Origin: Perkinsus chesapeaki
Lineage: Eukaryota > Perkinsozoa > Perkinsida > Perkinsidae
Assembly: GCA_013115145.1 (NCBI GenBank)
Contig: JAAPAO010000093.1
Span: 1-64,000, forward strand
DNA: 64,000 bases
Reading direction: 5' to 3'
In this document: in pieces, positions 48,355 to 59,390 of the stretch
Numbering within the stretch: the stretch's first letter is position 1
Layout of the letters: each line of letters starts with the position of its first letter
Position numbers and translations under genes: made by a program
The notes under the pieces: model-generated
Seen by the model: the letters and a program-made list of their open reading frames with translations, nothing else
Told to the model about the DNA's origin: nothing
The model's database searches: none

Positions 48355-50879
48355 ATGTCACCTCTCACTGACGAAGAACGTCAACTTTACGACTACCTAA
48401 CATCTCCGGAGGCCCACCAAGAGCACCTTTTTGCCGGAGTGGATAATATCGAGACCAACGAGGGTAACCCAAGGGTCACTTTCACGATGACCGATTCGGC
48501 GTAGGTGCTCGAAAGCTCCTGGATCAGCTAGTTGCTGCCGACCACACGACGGCAGGTGGCCTTAGAGACTATATTGCGCGTGGTCAGAAACTGCTGAAGG
48601 AATCCAGTGAGGGAGTGAACCCTTTTGAAGGATGTACGGTTGAGGTCCCTCAAGGCGAGAAGCTTGAAGCTGGTAAGTTACAGAGAAAAAGATTCACCGG
48701 CAAAAACTGCTAAACAGGTACCCAGAAATTTTCGGAGATGGAGCAGGCCGGCATGGACTCCTTGAAGGGACTCTGCTTCTGCCTAGTTGCTGGTGGCTTG
48801 GGCGAGAGGCTCGGCTTTCCCGGCATCAAGGTACTCCGTCATCTTTTGCCGCTTGATCCCATCGCTCTCATCAGGTGGCCCTCCCCGTCGAGACCCAAAC
48901 GAACATGTGCTATCTTGAGTGGTTCTGCCGCAACATCCTAGAGATGCAGCGGGTGGCTCGAGAGAGGTCCGGCGATAACACTGTCACTCTGCCTTTAGCA
49001 ATCATGTGCTCTGCCGATACCTATCAAGGTTAGTTCCCGCTCAATGGTATCTTAGCTTCACGCGTGGATGTTATAGGCACCATAGATCTATTGAAAGAAC
49101 ACAATAACTTCGGTATGGCTGAGGGTCAAATATCTCTGATGCTTCAGGATAAGGTAAGTTACGAACTCCTTCCTATTAGTGACCCTTAACCCGTGTATTA
49201 GGTGCCCGGGTTCATTAACTCTAGTGGTAAGATCGGTGTTAAGAAGGACGATCGTTGGACCGCCGAGATGAAGCCTCATGGACACGGAGATGTAAGGGCT
49301 TGTCACTCACCAATGGCGGAAAGGTTGTCGACTCAGGTCCACACTCTCCTACTGAAGACAGGACTGGCCAAGAAGTGGGTATCAGAAGGCCGTACAAATC
49401 TAGTGTTCTTCCAGGATACCAACGCCTTGGCGATGCGCGCAGTAAGCCGAGATACTCCTAGTCAAATCCTCTTTATTATTCATCGCTCAGATCTGCGCCC
49501 TTTTGGGAGTCTCAAGGACGAACGGCTTCGCTATGAACAGTCTTTGTGTAAGTTCTCGACTCCCCCCAGTGCGGCCTCTGCAGCGCCTTCCTCGCCTCAG
49601 GTCCCTCGCGTTCCCGGTGAGGCCGCTGGTGGCTTATGCCGACTTTCCTATCCAGATGGCCGCCAGCTTACCTGCAATGTCGAGTAAGTTGGCTGCTGCT
49701 GTTGATGCCGCGATGACGATGGCTTTGTATTCATCATCAGATACAACCAGCTTGGACCACTGCTTCAGAACCAAGGCGGCGATGTTGCTGGCCCCGACGG
49801 GATCTCACCGTACGAGAGTAGCTTGCCTGGTTTCGATTTTTCCGGGCTCAGGTATCCTGGCAACATCAACTGCATCATGTTCGATCTTCCTGCATACTAT
49901 AAGACATTGGAGGAGTCAAAGGGAGTTGTCCCCGAGTTCGTGAACCCCAAGTAGGCCTTCTTACCGCCTCGAGTTTGAACCGATTGTCTGCTAGGTACCA
50001 ACCTGGCAGCAGAACCGACTTCAAGTCTGCCACGCGTTTGGAGTGTATGATGCAAGATTACGCTCGTCTCATGCACCACTGTACGGCCCTCTCGCTGCCA
50101 TCTGCCGCCGCTGGTCACTCTTGTTCCCCTTAGGCTCCTTGGGCTTCACCATGATGGAGCGTTGGTTATGCTTCTCCTGTGTGAAGAACGCTACTGCTGA
50201 TGCTGTCAATAAGGTCCAGACCGGCCTTCCCGCTGATGCAGCTTTCTCCGGCGAAGTCGAGTTTTGGGACCACAACACCAGGATGCTTCAGACCGCGGCC
50301 AAGGTTAACGGTACGTTCAATCGTCCCGGCTGGGTCAGGTGGAAGTTTGTTTCTGGTCAGGTCAGTCGTTCTCCGTGAGCCATCCCGTCAATATGGAGTT
50401 CTTGGGCCTGGCCCAGAAGGTCGGTCCTCGCGTTGTTCTCGAGCCCGAAGTTGGTTGCTGTCTTGATGAGATCAAGAGGATCGTCCAAGGCCCTATTGTA
50501 CGACTGCGGCTTACTTTTCGTGGCGAGTGACGTTTCTCGTGTGTCAGGCTCTCGGCAATGCCGACTGCAGTATGATCGTGGAGGGTCCGTGCACGATCAA
50601 GAGACTTCAGCTCACTAGTGGTGCCGTTGTAGTCCATTCCGGTACGTCGCATCATAATTCCGCGGCTTGCTGCTGAGTGTCAACTGTTCAGGTGCGGATG
50701 TTGATTGTGATGCGCCCGTGAACAACAAGGGTTGGAAGTTCGAGCCTGTCAAGGACGGCGATAAAGTGAGACCGAATTACCCAATCTCTTCCACTTGATT
50801 ATTGCCAATATCTTAGGTTGATGAAGCAACCGCCATCCGTGGGTTCAATGTTGACAAGGTTGAGGCGAGAGACTTCTAA
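48355..50879 (+). CDS. UDP-sugar pyrophosphorylase (UTP-monosaccharide-1-phosphate uridylyltransferase)
   Basis: A multi-exon gene starting MSPLTDEERQLYDYL and ending ARDF at 50879; introns are ~40-60 nt. The nucleotide-binding loop reads LVAGGLGERLGFPGIK (~48785-48830), followed by LPVETQT and LEWFCRNI. The substrate region has GQISLMLQDK, KPHGHGDVH, LVFFQDTNALAM and GVSRTNGFAMN. A VEYNQLGPLL block (~49735) and a C-terminal beta-helix (NKGWKFEPV, IRGFNVDK) complete the fold. The order matches UDP-sugar pyrophosphorylase, the broad-specificity enzyme that makes UDP-glucose, -galactose, -xylose and -glucuronate from UTP and sugar-1-phosphates; UAP1-type UDP-HexNAc enzymes are the nearest alternative. 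It is likely cytosolic and supplies glycan and wall synthesis. The first intron is 41 nt and begins inside the Gly codon of NEG. Confidence 0.85.
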
Positions 50880-51663
50880 ATTGTTTTTTATGTTTCGATT
50901 ATTCGGTACCCTACGAAACCAGTGCTGAAAGTGATTTTATACTAACCTAGTAACCTGCTGCTGCTGCTCGTGTTGTTAAGTATCATACCAAACTGCGTAA
51001 TCGTGTTTTGTTAACAGTAAATCGGTCATTCAAGCACTATTCATCACACTGAAGCAATGATATTACACGATTCTATGTAATCGAGAGATAAAGAGTGTGC
51101 TCATACGTGCGACCTGGCAGCTCGATAGAGTAGAACCAAGAGCCGGCATCCTACCAAACTCCGAGACTTCCATCGTGTATGTAACAACTCGTTAGTAACG
51201 CAGCAGATATAGTGTTTGAAACTGAGTTTCATTACTGAGAATTTTCGCTCAAGAAGGGCACGGATACCACCAAGAACTGATGAAAAACCCTTGTGAGATT
51301 ATGCACCCTCAATCGGGCAACTTCAGTACAAGTTATCGTCTTAGCCCGACCTCCTGCAGTGTAAATCCTTTCCCTAGTTTTGAAAATCTAATTTCTCTAG
51401 AACGCTGGAGTCCAGCGGCTGGACCGCTTCATCATAAGAAGATCATTATCAGGCTATATGATGCCGAACGAGTCACCAAAGTATTTTCCGAAAAAGTTGT
51501 TCAAAATTTGCGATTATTTTGAAACACCTTTACAGGGTTACCCTGTAGAGACCGCGAAGGAGGACGAAGCTCAAACCCTCCGTGATAAATCGTACGGCGA
51601 AGAAATAGGAATCGGCATGCTTCTTATGATTTCGATTCCTACAGAAGTTGTCTCGTTCATCGA
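50880..51663. other. Intergenic region
   Basis: Open frames at 51280-51522 and 51458-51685 overlap each other and lead up to the UbiA start. One could be an upstream exon (an N-terminal targeting part), but I see no decisive splice link. Confidence 0.4.
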
Positions 51664-52851
51664 ATGGCCGCCCTTAGCTCGATAGATGTACTGAGGGTAT
51701 CCCGGCCTTGTATGTGGTTCGTCCTGATTTGGTTCTATCTTTGGCCAACTGGTGGTATATGGGAGCTCTTCACCTCTTCCAGTTTTTATCTCGGACTGCT
51801 GACATCCACCTTCCCATTTAATCTGCTTATGTTTGGTATGAACGATATGTTCGACTTTGACGTTGACCAGCTCCATGAACGTAAAGGTGGTTTCGTCTTC
51901 GGTGCCAGATCGAGCAAAAAACAACTTGCCGAGCTACCTTTTCTCATCGCTATCAGCAATGCTGTTCCCTTAGCCGTCATGCTAGCTATAACAGGAAAGC
52001 TTACTCCGCTCTTGTGGGCTGGAGGCTTTCTCTTTTGCAATCTGCTTTATAATGTCCCTCCTATGTCGCTGGCGCGGAAGGGACCTTGGGAGCTCCCTTG
52101 CGTCCTTATCGGAGTGTCATGTGTCACTGCGTTCTCTTGTGCAGTTAATGACCTTCCGCTGCCCTCGATTGGTAGGAGTACGCTGTGACCACTGTGCTCT
52201 AGTTTGGGATGGTAATTCCAGCATCGTAGAGAACCTGGCTTACGCAGCACCCGGGCTCCTTCTGTTTATACTGTTCGAGACGGTGTTCACTAAGCCGTTT
52301 CGAGCAAAGAAATACGACAACTTAATATGACAAGTATCTTTTCTATCTAGCAAAGCTGTGTAAAGCTCGAATAGTATACCAATAGTCTCATTATGACTGT
52401 GGCCTGTCGCCCAAACTTCCGATGATCCCGTTCGTTACCTCAGGCGCCTGGCTTTACCACTGGATGGTTATGGCTCGCGGACAGTTACACGGCGAGATCA
52501 TAGACATTGATGACGATACCAGAGTCGGGAAGAATACGACTGCCGTTAAGATCGGCAAGCATCTATCTCACAAGCTCATGTTGAGCCTTACCGTAGGCAC
52601 ATGTGTGGTAAGTTCGTCGTTCTCCTATAACGCCTTGTGCCCCACAGCGACACGTCTGTGAAGTAGCCTCTTAGGTCTCCTATGTCCTACTGAAGTCGAG
52701 GCTCCTCGCGGCCTACTACGTCGTTGATATCCTTCTCGCTCAAATCATTACGAATCACGATTCTGAAAAGACTCTAGTGATATTTAAAATGCAAAGTTTG
52801 ATTGGTATACCATTCCTGGGGTACGCGTGGGCGAATAAGATATTTTCCTAA
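51664..52851 (+). CDS. UbiA-superfamily prenyltransferase, multi-exon
   Basis: A membrane protein with the two Asp-rich motifs of UbiA enzymes: NDMFDFDVD (~51838-51866) and DIDDDTRVGK (~52503-52532). Between and around them are 6-8 hydrophobic helices (e.g. FLFCNLLYNVPPMSLA, LAYAAPGLLLFILFETVF, LLAAYYVVDILLAQII). Introns lie near 52169-52200, ~52330-52400 and ~52613-52675. The last exon ends WANKIFS, stop 52849-52851. UbiA enzymes move a prenyl chain onto an aromatic or other acceptor in a membrane. The first motif lacks the NDxxDR form of COQ2, so ubiquinone synthesis is not the obvious role and the acceptor is unknown. The start at 51664 gives a short head before helix 1; an upstream targeting exon is possible. 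Confidence 0.75.
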
Positions 52852-54035
52852 CTAGTATGGTTACAGCTTTTTCCCTGCCTCCCTTGGTCTCGCGTTAACG
52901 TGGGAATACTTACGGCTTCTATTAAGCGCTGGGCAGCACCAGGGAATGTTGGAATCATCCTATGCATGGTCTGGTATTGGTTGGCCGTAGAGACGCAAGT
53001 AGAAAAAAGTTGTGAGGTATTTTGTTACAAATCGTGTAGCAAAGGCTGCTGATGTTAAAGCTAAACACCGAGTGCATCAATTTACTCTAATGTTTGAACA
53101 CCCGCCATTAGGCAAGGTTTATTCCTAGCCTATCAAGACTCAAGTCCATGTGCATCAATCGCAACCTATGGTGTACTCCCGTGGCGCCTCGGGGAGGACA
53201 GGGTTAACACTGACATCCTCAATGACAGTAGAGCCATTATCACATAGTAATACTTACCATCACGAAGAGCAAACCCCACGAGGAAATTCTACTGGCATCG
53301 CATGAAGACAGTCCTCAGAGGACCACATCCTGCTGGGCAGCCAATAGAATCCTAACTCAAGTAAGGAAGAAGGAACATCCGAAGTGGGTGAAGTGGGCAC
53401 CCATTCACTTCATGGTGTCAAGTGGGTAGAAAATTCGATGCCAGGGTACGAGATGACGTGGACTATTCTGTCTACTACTCGGTCGGGAGACATACCGCCT
53501 TCTTCAACCGTCGATTGTAGACGTATAATTGTGGAAATTTGTTGCTGCGAGCAACTTGCTGGAAGGCAACAGCATGTCTAACCTCACCAAGCTGGGTCGC
53601 ACGCGAACATCAAACGGAGTCTCTAAATACTGTTGCCACTGAAGGCCAGTTGGACGCCTCCTTGCGGCTACTCGTATACGTCACTCCCACCTGAGCCATT
53701 CGGGTGTCTACAAGAAGCACACTCAACACTCATGCATGATGCCTCCCAACGCGTCGTACGCCATACAGGTTGAGCTTCATGATCAAGTGCGGATGCATGA
53801 GCCTTTCTTTGAGTCACAGGTCGATTTGCAAAGACCTCTTATTTTCATTTATGATGCCATGAGGCATTAAATGTGGCAGGGATGCATGGCCTGATTGTCA
53901 ACACAACTTCTGCGCGTCATGGTGACGCCGTCACCAAAGCCCTCAGCTTGTCGCACTCACTTGCGAAGGTGTTTTTCCGTCTTCATTCGAGTTGCATCTT
54001 GAGCTTTATTACGATCGCAAGAAGCCTTTATCCTC
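52852..54035. other. Long intergenic region
   Basis: No gene supported in 1.2 kb. It contains some short direct repeats (GAAGTGGG near 53380-53425) and no long open frame with coding features. Confidence 0.4.
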
Positions 54036-54524
54036 ATGAATGTTCAAACCTCTAAAGGCCAAGTGAGGACTCAAGAGAAGGAATGGTCTCTTTATGGCAA
54101 AGGATGTTGTATGTTATTTCTACTTGGTATGATGCTGACCATGCTTGGATATGTTGGAGGCTTTCGTGACCCTCCTCCGATGCCTAGAAATGGCCTGTAT
54201 ACTGGCCTCAGTAACAGGTATTTCTTTCGTTGGTTCCTGCATGACTTTGACGCCGAACCGCTCATGGGTAGGGTTTATATTCATGCTATTGAGTATAATG
54301 TTATTTACCCGAGGGAATTCAATGCTTCTGGTATTCTATATTGGCGTGGTGGCCCTCCAAGATATCCTATCGAACTCAATAGATCGGATGATGGTTTGGT
54401 GAACCTCTCCCGTAACCTCGGAATGGACCCCCTTGATTGGCATGGGTTCGATCACGGATCAGATTGGATTGAATTATTTGGTGGCAGACTGCGATATAGA
54501 AAATATCCACCAGACGACATTTAA
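54036..54524 (+). CDS. Small membrane-anchored or secreted protein, lineage-specific
   Basis: A single 162-residue frame. A short basic head is followed by one hydrophobic segment (CCMLFLLGMMLTMLGYVGGF, ~residues 25-44), acting as signal anchor. The rest is exported-type sequence rich in Tyr, Trp, Arg and Asp, starting with PMPRNGLYTGLS. The P-x-x-G-x-Y-x-G start recalls the PTGNYCG and PTGTFKG starts of the secreted proteins at 23071 and 18720, so it may be a remote member of the same family. No enzymatic motif or cysteine framework is visible. Confidence 0.6.
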   Translation: MNVQTSKGQVRTQEKEWSLYGKGCCMLFLLGMMLTMLGYVGGFRDPPPMPRNGLYTGLSNRYFFRWFLHDFDAEPLMGRVYIHAIEYNVIYPREFNASGILYWRGGPPRYPIELNRSDDGLVNLSRNLGMDPLDWHGFDHGSDWIELFGGRLRYRKYPPDDI

Positions 54525-55162
54525 CGGAATACCTGGTATACGGTCTACCTGGTCTTTGGACCTCGATTATAACTCTTTAGATCTGACTTGTTAAGGATGA
54601 TAGTTCTGCCTCATTATTCTGGAAAATTCTCATATTTTATAGTAAGAAACAGTAAAGGTCTCGAAGCTGGATTCCACTCGTTAATGAGCTTGTGTTAAAA
54701 ACAAGTGTTCAAAGAGCTCAATAGTTGCTTTAACCTCTACAAGTTACCTTCAAGGTAATACCTCTTCCTCTTAAGAGGCCTAATCTCAGTAGCTTATTCC
54801 AGTTCATCCGAAACAGCTCACGAAACAGGAATGATGCACCTAGTTGTGCTAGGCCCTGTTGTCTACAACCGAACCCACACAACGTGATTCGGGATGGAGG
54901 AGTGTTATGCTAGTGTTGACGTGCGAAGTGGACTCTTTGGAATACTCCTTGTACTCCTCATCGAGCACTTATTCTCGCTAATGCCTGCTGTTCGGCAGCC
55001 GCCGGCCGGCGAAGCTGCAATGCTTGCCCCAGGCCCGAGCCTGGCTTAGGCCTTATCAGGAATCAGGCTACCGTAGTGCTTCCCCGCTGGTGGATGCTAT
55101 GCCTCCGTACTATCTTGACATACTGCGAAACACAACAGTGTCATAGGTATGAAAAAAGGAAA
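54525..55162. other. Spacer between convergent genes
   Basis: No gene recognised; a short inverted stretch near 55005-55050 (AAGCTGCAATGC, CCCAGGCCCGAGCCTGGC) is GC-rich and could be a 3'-end hairpin. Confidence 0.35.
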
Positions 55163-56716
55163 TTACACAGATGATAGCAGCGGTGGGTCCAACTCGCTAT
55201 GCCGCCGTCTTGTAACCCAATGCCCAGCAGCTTGGACCAGTGCAAGAGCTACAAACATTAAGCACGCTACTGCGACAAGATCTCCTAGGTAGACGGCCAG
55301 AGTCGTGCCGGTCCCAAGAGGCACAGTACCAACGATAACCTCCTGCGTGCACTTGCTGCGCTCGAAGCCTACAACCTTGTCGCCGAGAGGATCGATGATT
55401 GCCGAGTCCCACCCAACGTCCGCCTTGACTATAGCGACTCTGTTCTCGACCGCACGGAATACCGAAGTGGCGAAGTGATTCCGAGCGCCCGACCAATCCT
55501 CGGAGGGATTTGTGATGAGAGTGGCGCCTTCTGAGACCAGCTCCCGAGCAGCGCTCGGAAAGTCCATGTCATAGCAAATAAGAGACCCCATGCGGCCGTA
55601 GTCGAACGACGAGTGATCGAGTCCTTTGACGTGCTGATCAACCAAGGCAGGGTTCAACGGGATGGTAGGGTAGCCAAAAACAAGCTTGCTCTTCTCGCCA
55701 CTGATGCGGACAGGATGCTGCTTACCATAGATGCTCTCGACTTCGCCTGTGGGACCAATCGTCATAGCTAGGTTACCCCAACCGACAGTCTCCACCCCAA
55801 CAGTCATAGCAATCTCCAGCTCCTTGGCTAGAGGACTTATATTGCGTTCAACGAACATAGTAGCTGCGGTAACATTCTCGAAGGGACCAAGCCAAGTCTC
55901 TGGCCACACGACGATTTTCGCGCCGTACTCCTCGGCGGCTGTGCGCGTGCTAGCCACTTGGTCATGAAGGCTAGCAGTGCATGATACCATTTCCCCATAG
56001 TGGGGTATCTGACCATTCGTACACAATGGGCTCGGCAAGAAGCCACCTGGCGACACTGCGGCCACGGTCACAGTTGCCTGTCCGGGAAGCATAGACGTAT
56101 AGTAGAGGAGAACACTGAAGAGTGTCCAGCCAAGGACGCCGAGTTGCCAGAGATTCAAAACGTGCCTCGGAGTAAGAGAAGTTAGAGCCTGTGCCAGTGC
56201 TGCATTGCTACACATAACGGCAAACTCAAGACTATAGAAGCCGAAGAGAGCAATTGGCTGTATTAGCACTGGTGATACGTGAAAAGGTGTTGAAAGGGTC
56301 TCCAAGGTACCGAGCATGCGGGCAGTGGCGTACATCATGGCCACCCACATGGCAGCAATCCGAAGCGAGTAGTAGGCAGAATCGTTCTTGAAGGCAATGT
56401 TCTCGAATAGGCCGGCCAACCACCACAGTATGCCCCACGCCAAGCCAATGAGCATCCCTAGCCCAATGTCGAGGCCCATGTTCCAAAGCGTGATACCAAG
56501 GGCGAAGAAGAACGTCACAACCGGCGGCCAGATGGAGTTGCTGAGTCTCTGTGCCGCTAAGAGGGGGGATATGCAGAAGAGAGAGACAGGCCAGAGCTCT
56601 AGGAGATACGGCAGACCGATATGCACAGTCCTGATATTGAAGAGCACCACTGTGCTCAGACATAGAAGGAATAAGGTCGGAGCATTCGAATTGGAGGCCG
56701 TCAGCGCGAGGACCAT
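55163..56716 (-). CDS. Apolipoprotein N-acyltransferase-like membrane protein 1
   Basis: A single 517-residue frame, the size of bacterial Lnt (E. coli 512). About 200 residues with 6-7 hydrophobic segments are followed by a carbon-nitrogen hydrolase domain. The catalytic triad is present: Glu273 in VVWPETW, Lys332 in YGKQHP, Cys381 in ICYDMDFP; a further membrane segment follows near residue 480. Bacterial Lnt N-acylates lipoproteins through a thioester on that Cys. Eukaryotes lack the bacterial lipoprotein pathway, so the substrate here is unknown and may be a GPI- or secreted-protein terminus or a lipid. No intron is needed. A paralogue lies ~900 bp upstream on the same strand. Confidence 0.85.
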   Translation of the reverse strand: MVLALTASNSNAPTLFLLCLSTVVLFNIRTVHIGLPYLLELWPVSLFCISPLLAAQRLSNSIWPPVVTFFFALGITLWNMGLDIGLGMLIGLAWGILWWLAGLFENIAFKNDSAYYSLRIAAMWVAMMYATARMLGTLETLSTPFHVSPVLIQPIALFGFYSLEFAVMCSNAALAQALTSLTPRHVLNLWQLGVLGWTLFSVLLYYTSMLPGQATVTVAAVSPGGFLPSPLCTNGQIPHYGEMVSCTASLHDQVASTRTAAEEYGAKIVVWPETWLGPFENVTAATMFVERNISPLAKELEIAMTVGVETVGWGNLAMTIGPTGEVESIYGKQHPVRISGEKSKLVFGYPTIPLNPALVDQHVKGLDHSSFDYGRMGSLICYDMDFPSAARELVSEGATLITNPSEDWSGARNHFATSVFRAVENRVAIVKADVGWDSAIIDPLGDKVVGFERSKCTQEVIVGTVPLGTGTTLAVYLGDLVAVACLMFVALALVQAAGHWVTRRRHSELDPPLLSSV

Positions 56717-57608
56717 CGCAGGAAATTAGAACTACGAGGAGATCGCATTACCCTGACTGGAAAAGACATGAGTGGCTGGTGGTGGTGGCGCACAGTAAGA
56801 GGGCGCAGTTTTCTGCAGTAGCTTATCTCGAAGCACGAAAAAGGACTTTATATGCTATGCGGTGATATTACGACTAGCTGTGTGGGGCAGGACACTTCCG
56901 CGTCCTTCAGCTGATTATTCCCAACGTCTCGGAAAGGCTATCACCGGAGATACCCCCCAATTCTCAACACCAAGTTTCCGTCGAATCTCACTCAAAGAGG
57001 GACGGAGAAGTGAATGATAAGCAACACTCCACCTTGGGGTTCCCTGAAGACACAGTAAACCAAGGTGGACGCTGGAACACTGGATGAACTGGCCGAAAAC
57101 AGTTCAACGAGACCTTTCGTATTTGCCTCTCCCAACGCTAGAATACCGATGACCTCTCCGAGTCATCGGCAACGGCCAGAAGCTAGACGACTCCGAGATT
57201 CGGCGCACGACAGCTAGCGTGGAACACTCAACGATTGGTAAGGAGAATGTATCGATCATGCCCCTTCCCTATTAGAGCTCGTCTTCCCCACTTGGGCGCC
57301 GGTGGAACTTCCATCATGGAAGCAAGAAACTTGTGCTAGAGCTGTCCCCTGGTAGCTCCAATGGATACGATACGCGAGCCGTACAGCGGTTCACCTTCTG
57401 CTTGCTATTCGCAATCACGAACGCAAGACGACGACGGGATCAACAAAGGATTTTCTCTTACTGGGTTTGCTTGAGGGAAATCATCTCTGGAAGGAGGTAG
57501 AATAGGAGAAGGGGCGATCCAGAATGTACAGCATCACCCCAACACTTACAACAAAAGGCTAGGATGCAATAGTGAGATAATGTCGTAGCTTCCAACGGAG
57601 GTCTTCCT
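56717..57608. other. Spacer between the two Lnt-like genes
   Basis: An 892-bp region with no supported gene on either strand. It holds the promoter of the first Lnt-like gene and the 3' end of the second. Confidence 0.45.
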
Positions 57609-59258
57609 TTAGGAAAGCTTCACGTAGATTCCCAGCCCGTTTAGGCGCTTCCAGAAAACAGTATTCAGGAATAGTAAAAAAATCAACGGCACAACGCGCC
57701 CGTAGAGCGATGCCATTGTCGGTTCGCTCGAGCCCAGATGTACAGTGCCAGCAACAGCGTGACGCTGTGACACAGGACTCATATAGGAGGCTGTGATATC
57801 TCCTCGGGCATCAACAATAGCTGAATCCCAGCCAGTGTCGGCTTTCACAATTGGTACACGATTCTCTATTGCCCGGAAAACATAGGCTGCTATATGGTTC
57901 CGCATCGCCGACCAATCAGATGAAGGACTCAGAATCAGCTCAACTCCTCTTCGCTTCAATGAGGCCGCAGACTCGGGGAAATCCATATCGTAACAAATGA
58001 GGGGGGCCACTTTAACAGTTAAATTGCTGAGGCCGAGCCAACCACCTTCAACTTCAAGGTCGGTGTAACCGTAGGTAACAGTGCTCTTCTCTCCCAGGAG
58101 CTTCACTGGATGCATCTTCCCATAGTAACCGAGAACCTCACCTTCGGGACTTATCGTTACGGCAAGGTTAGCGCGGTCGAGGGTATGCATGCCCACAGTG
58201 AACAAAATGTGAAGCTCTCTGGCCAGCGGAGCGAAGGTCTCCGCCACGGCTTGTTCGAGCTCATCCAGGCTTTCGTATGCTCCAACCCAAGCCTCGCTCC
58301 ACACCACTATCTTGGCACCGCTCTCACTAAAAGCTCTGCGAGTGGCCTCCATCTGCTCGTCAAGCGATGCAGTGCAGGGTAGGGCTTCACCAAAATGGGG
58401 CCTTGTACCGTTACGGCAGAACAGCACTGCGGTCGGCAGGAGACCACCAGGCGATATCGCTGCCACTGGCGCGGTGGGACTGGTGGAGGAGCCCAAGGTC
58501 GAGTACTGAAGCACACTGGTTCCAACCCAAAGCGTTGTCCCCAAGATGAGCCCCTTGAAGATGCGGCGCCTACGCTGTTTAGAGGGTGTGAATAGCAGCT
58601 GAGCCACACATGCGTTGAAGGAGCCAAGGGCGAATTCGAGGCCGTAGAACCCGACCAAGGAGAGCGGCTGGATTAGAAATGGCACAACGTAGAGAGGCGA
58701 GGAAAGCGCCGGCATGGTACCAGCGATCTCAACAATCAGGTATTGAATACATGCCCACACCGAGCCCACAATGACAGGGAAAGCCGTACTGTCTCTCAGC
58801 GGGAGAAGTCGGAAAAATAGCGACCATAGCAGACCGACCACCGCGCCCAAGCACATTCCAACCGTAATGGGAACGGCGATGGTCCAAGCATAGCCAGCAG
58901 ATGCCAAGGCAAAGGTAAGAATTATGAGCCATAGCGGAGCACCGTTGCGCTGAGCCGTCAACACCGGAACTAGAACAATCAAACAAAGCGGCCAAAGTTC
59001 CAGGACCGGCCCACTGTCGAGCTTGATGGAGCGAAGTGGCCAGATTAGGGCTGTTATGAGGCTCACAGCAGCTGACCTTCTAGTGGACCACATTTGGAAC
59101 CACAAGCTGTAGAGGAAGCCTTGGCTCGTAGGACGGACGTATCCTTCGCTGTGCACCACGCCACTAGTGAACGCAAATGCCGTACTGATTAGTGCGGGAA
59201 ACTCGAGTGTATAAATGACACAGAAGGAGAGATACACCACCAGCAGCAGCAGGGGCAC
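57609..59258 (-). CDS. Apolipoprotein N-acyltransferase-like membrane protein 2
   Basis: A 549-residue single frame, paralogous over its whole length to the gene at 55163-56716. It shares GGLLP/GGFLP, GAKIVVW, the YGK-HPV stretch, ICYDMDFP, NHIA/NHFA and RAIENRVPIVKADTGWDSAI. The triad is Glu322 (VVWSEAW), Lys381 (YYGKMHP) and Cys422. Six to seven N-terminal hydrophobic segments and one C-terminal segment give the Lnt layout. It has ~30 extra N-terminal residues that may extend the first membrane helix. Divergence between the two is substantial, so the duplication is not recent. Both keep the active site, which suggests two working enzymes. Confidence 0.85.
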   Translation of the reverse strand: MPLLLLVVYLSFCVIYTLEFPALISTAFAFTSGVVHSEGYVRPTSQGFLYSLWFQMWSTRRSAAVSLITALIWPLRSIKLDSGPVLELWPLCLIVLVPVLTAQRNGAPLWLIILTFALASAGYAWTIAVPITVGMCLGAVVGLLWSLFFRLLPLRDSTAFPVIVGSVWACIQYLIVEIAGTMPALSSPLYVVPFLIQPLSLVGFYGLEFALGSFNACVAQLLFTPSKQRRRRIFKGLILGTTLWVGTSVLQYSTLGSSTSPTAPVAAISPGGLLPTAVLFCRNGTRPHFGEALPCTASLDEQMEATRRAFSESGAKIVVWSEAWVGAYESLDELEQAVAETFAPLARELHILFTVGMHTLDRANLAVTISPEGEVLGYYGKMHPVKLLGEKSTVTYGYTDLEVEGGWLGLSNLTVKVAPLICYDMDFPESAASLKRRGVELILSPSSDWSAMRNHIAAYVFRAIENRVPIVKADTGWDSAIVDARGDITASYMSPVSQRHAVAGTVHLGSSEPTMASLYGRVVPLIFLLFLNTVFWKRLNGLGIYVKLS

Positions 59259-59390
59259 TCAATCGAAACGTCCATAATAGCAGTGGTGACGGCCCCTTTT
59301 GGAGGGAGGCAACAGGAATGGATGTATTAGGTCAGCAGAAACAACAACAATACGTAACGCTAATAAGTATTGAATTCCTCTTCTAGTCCT

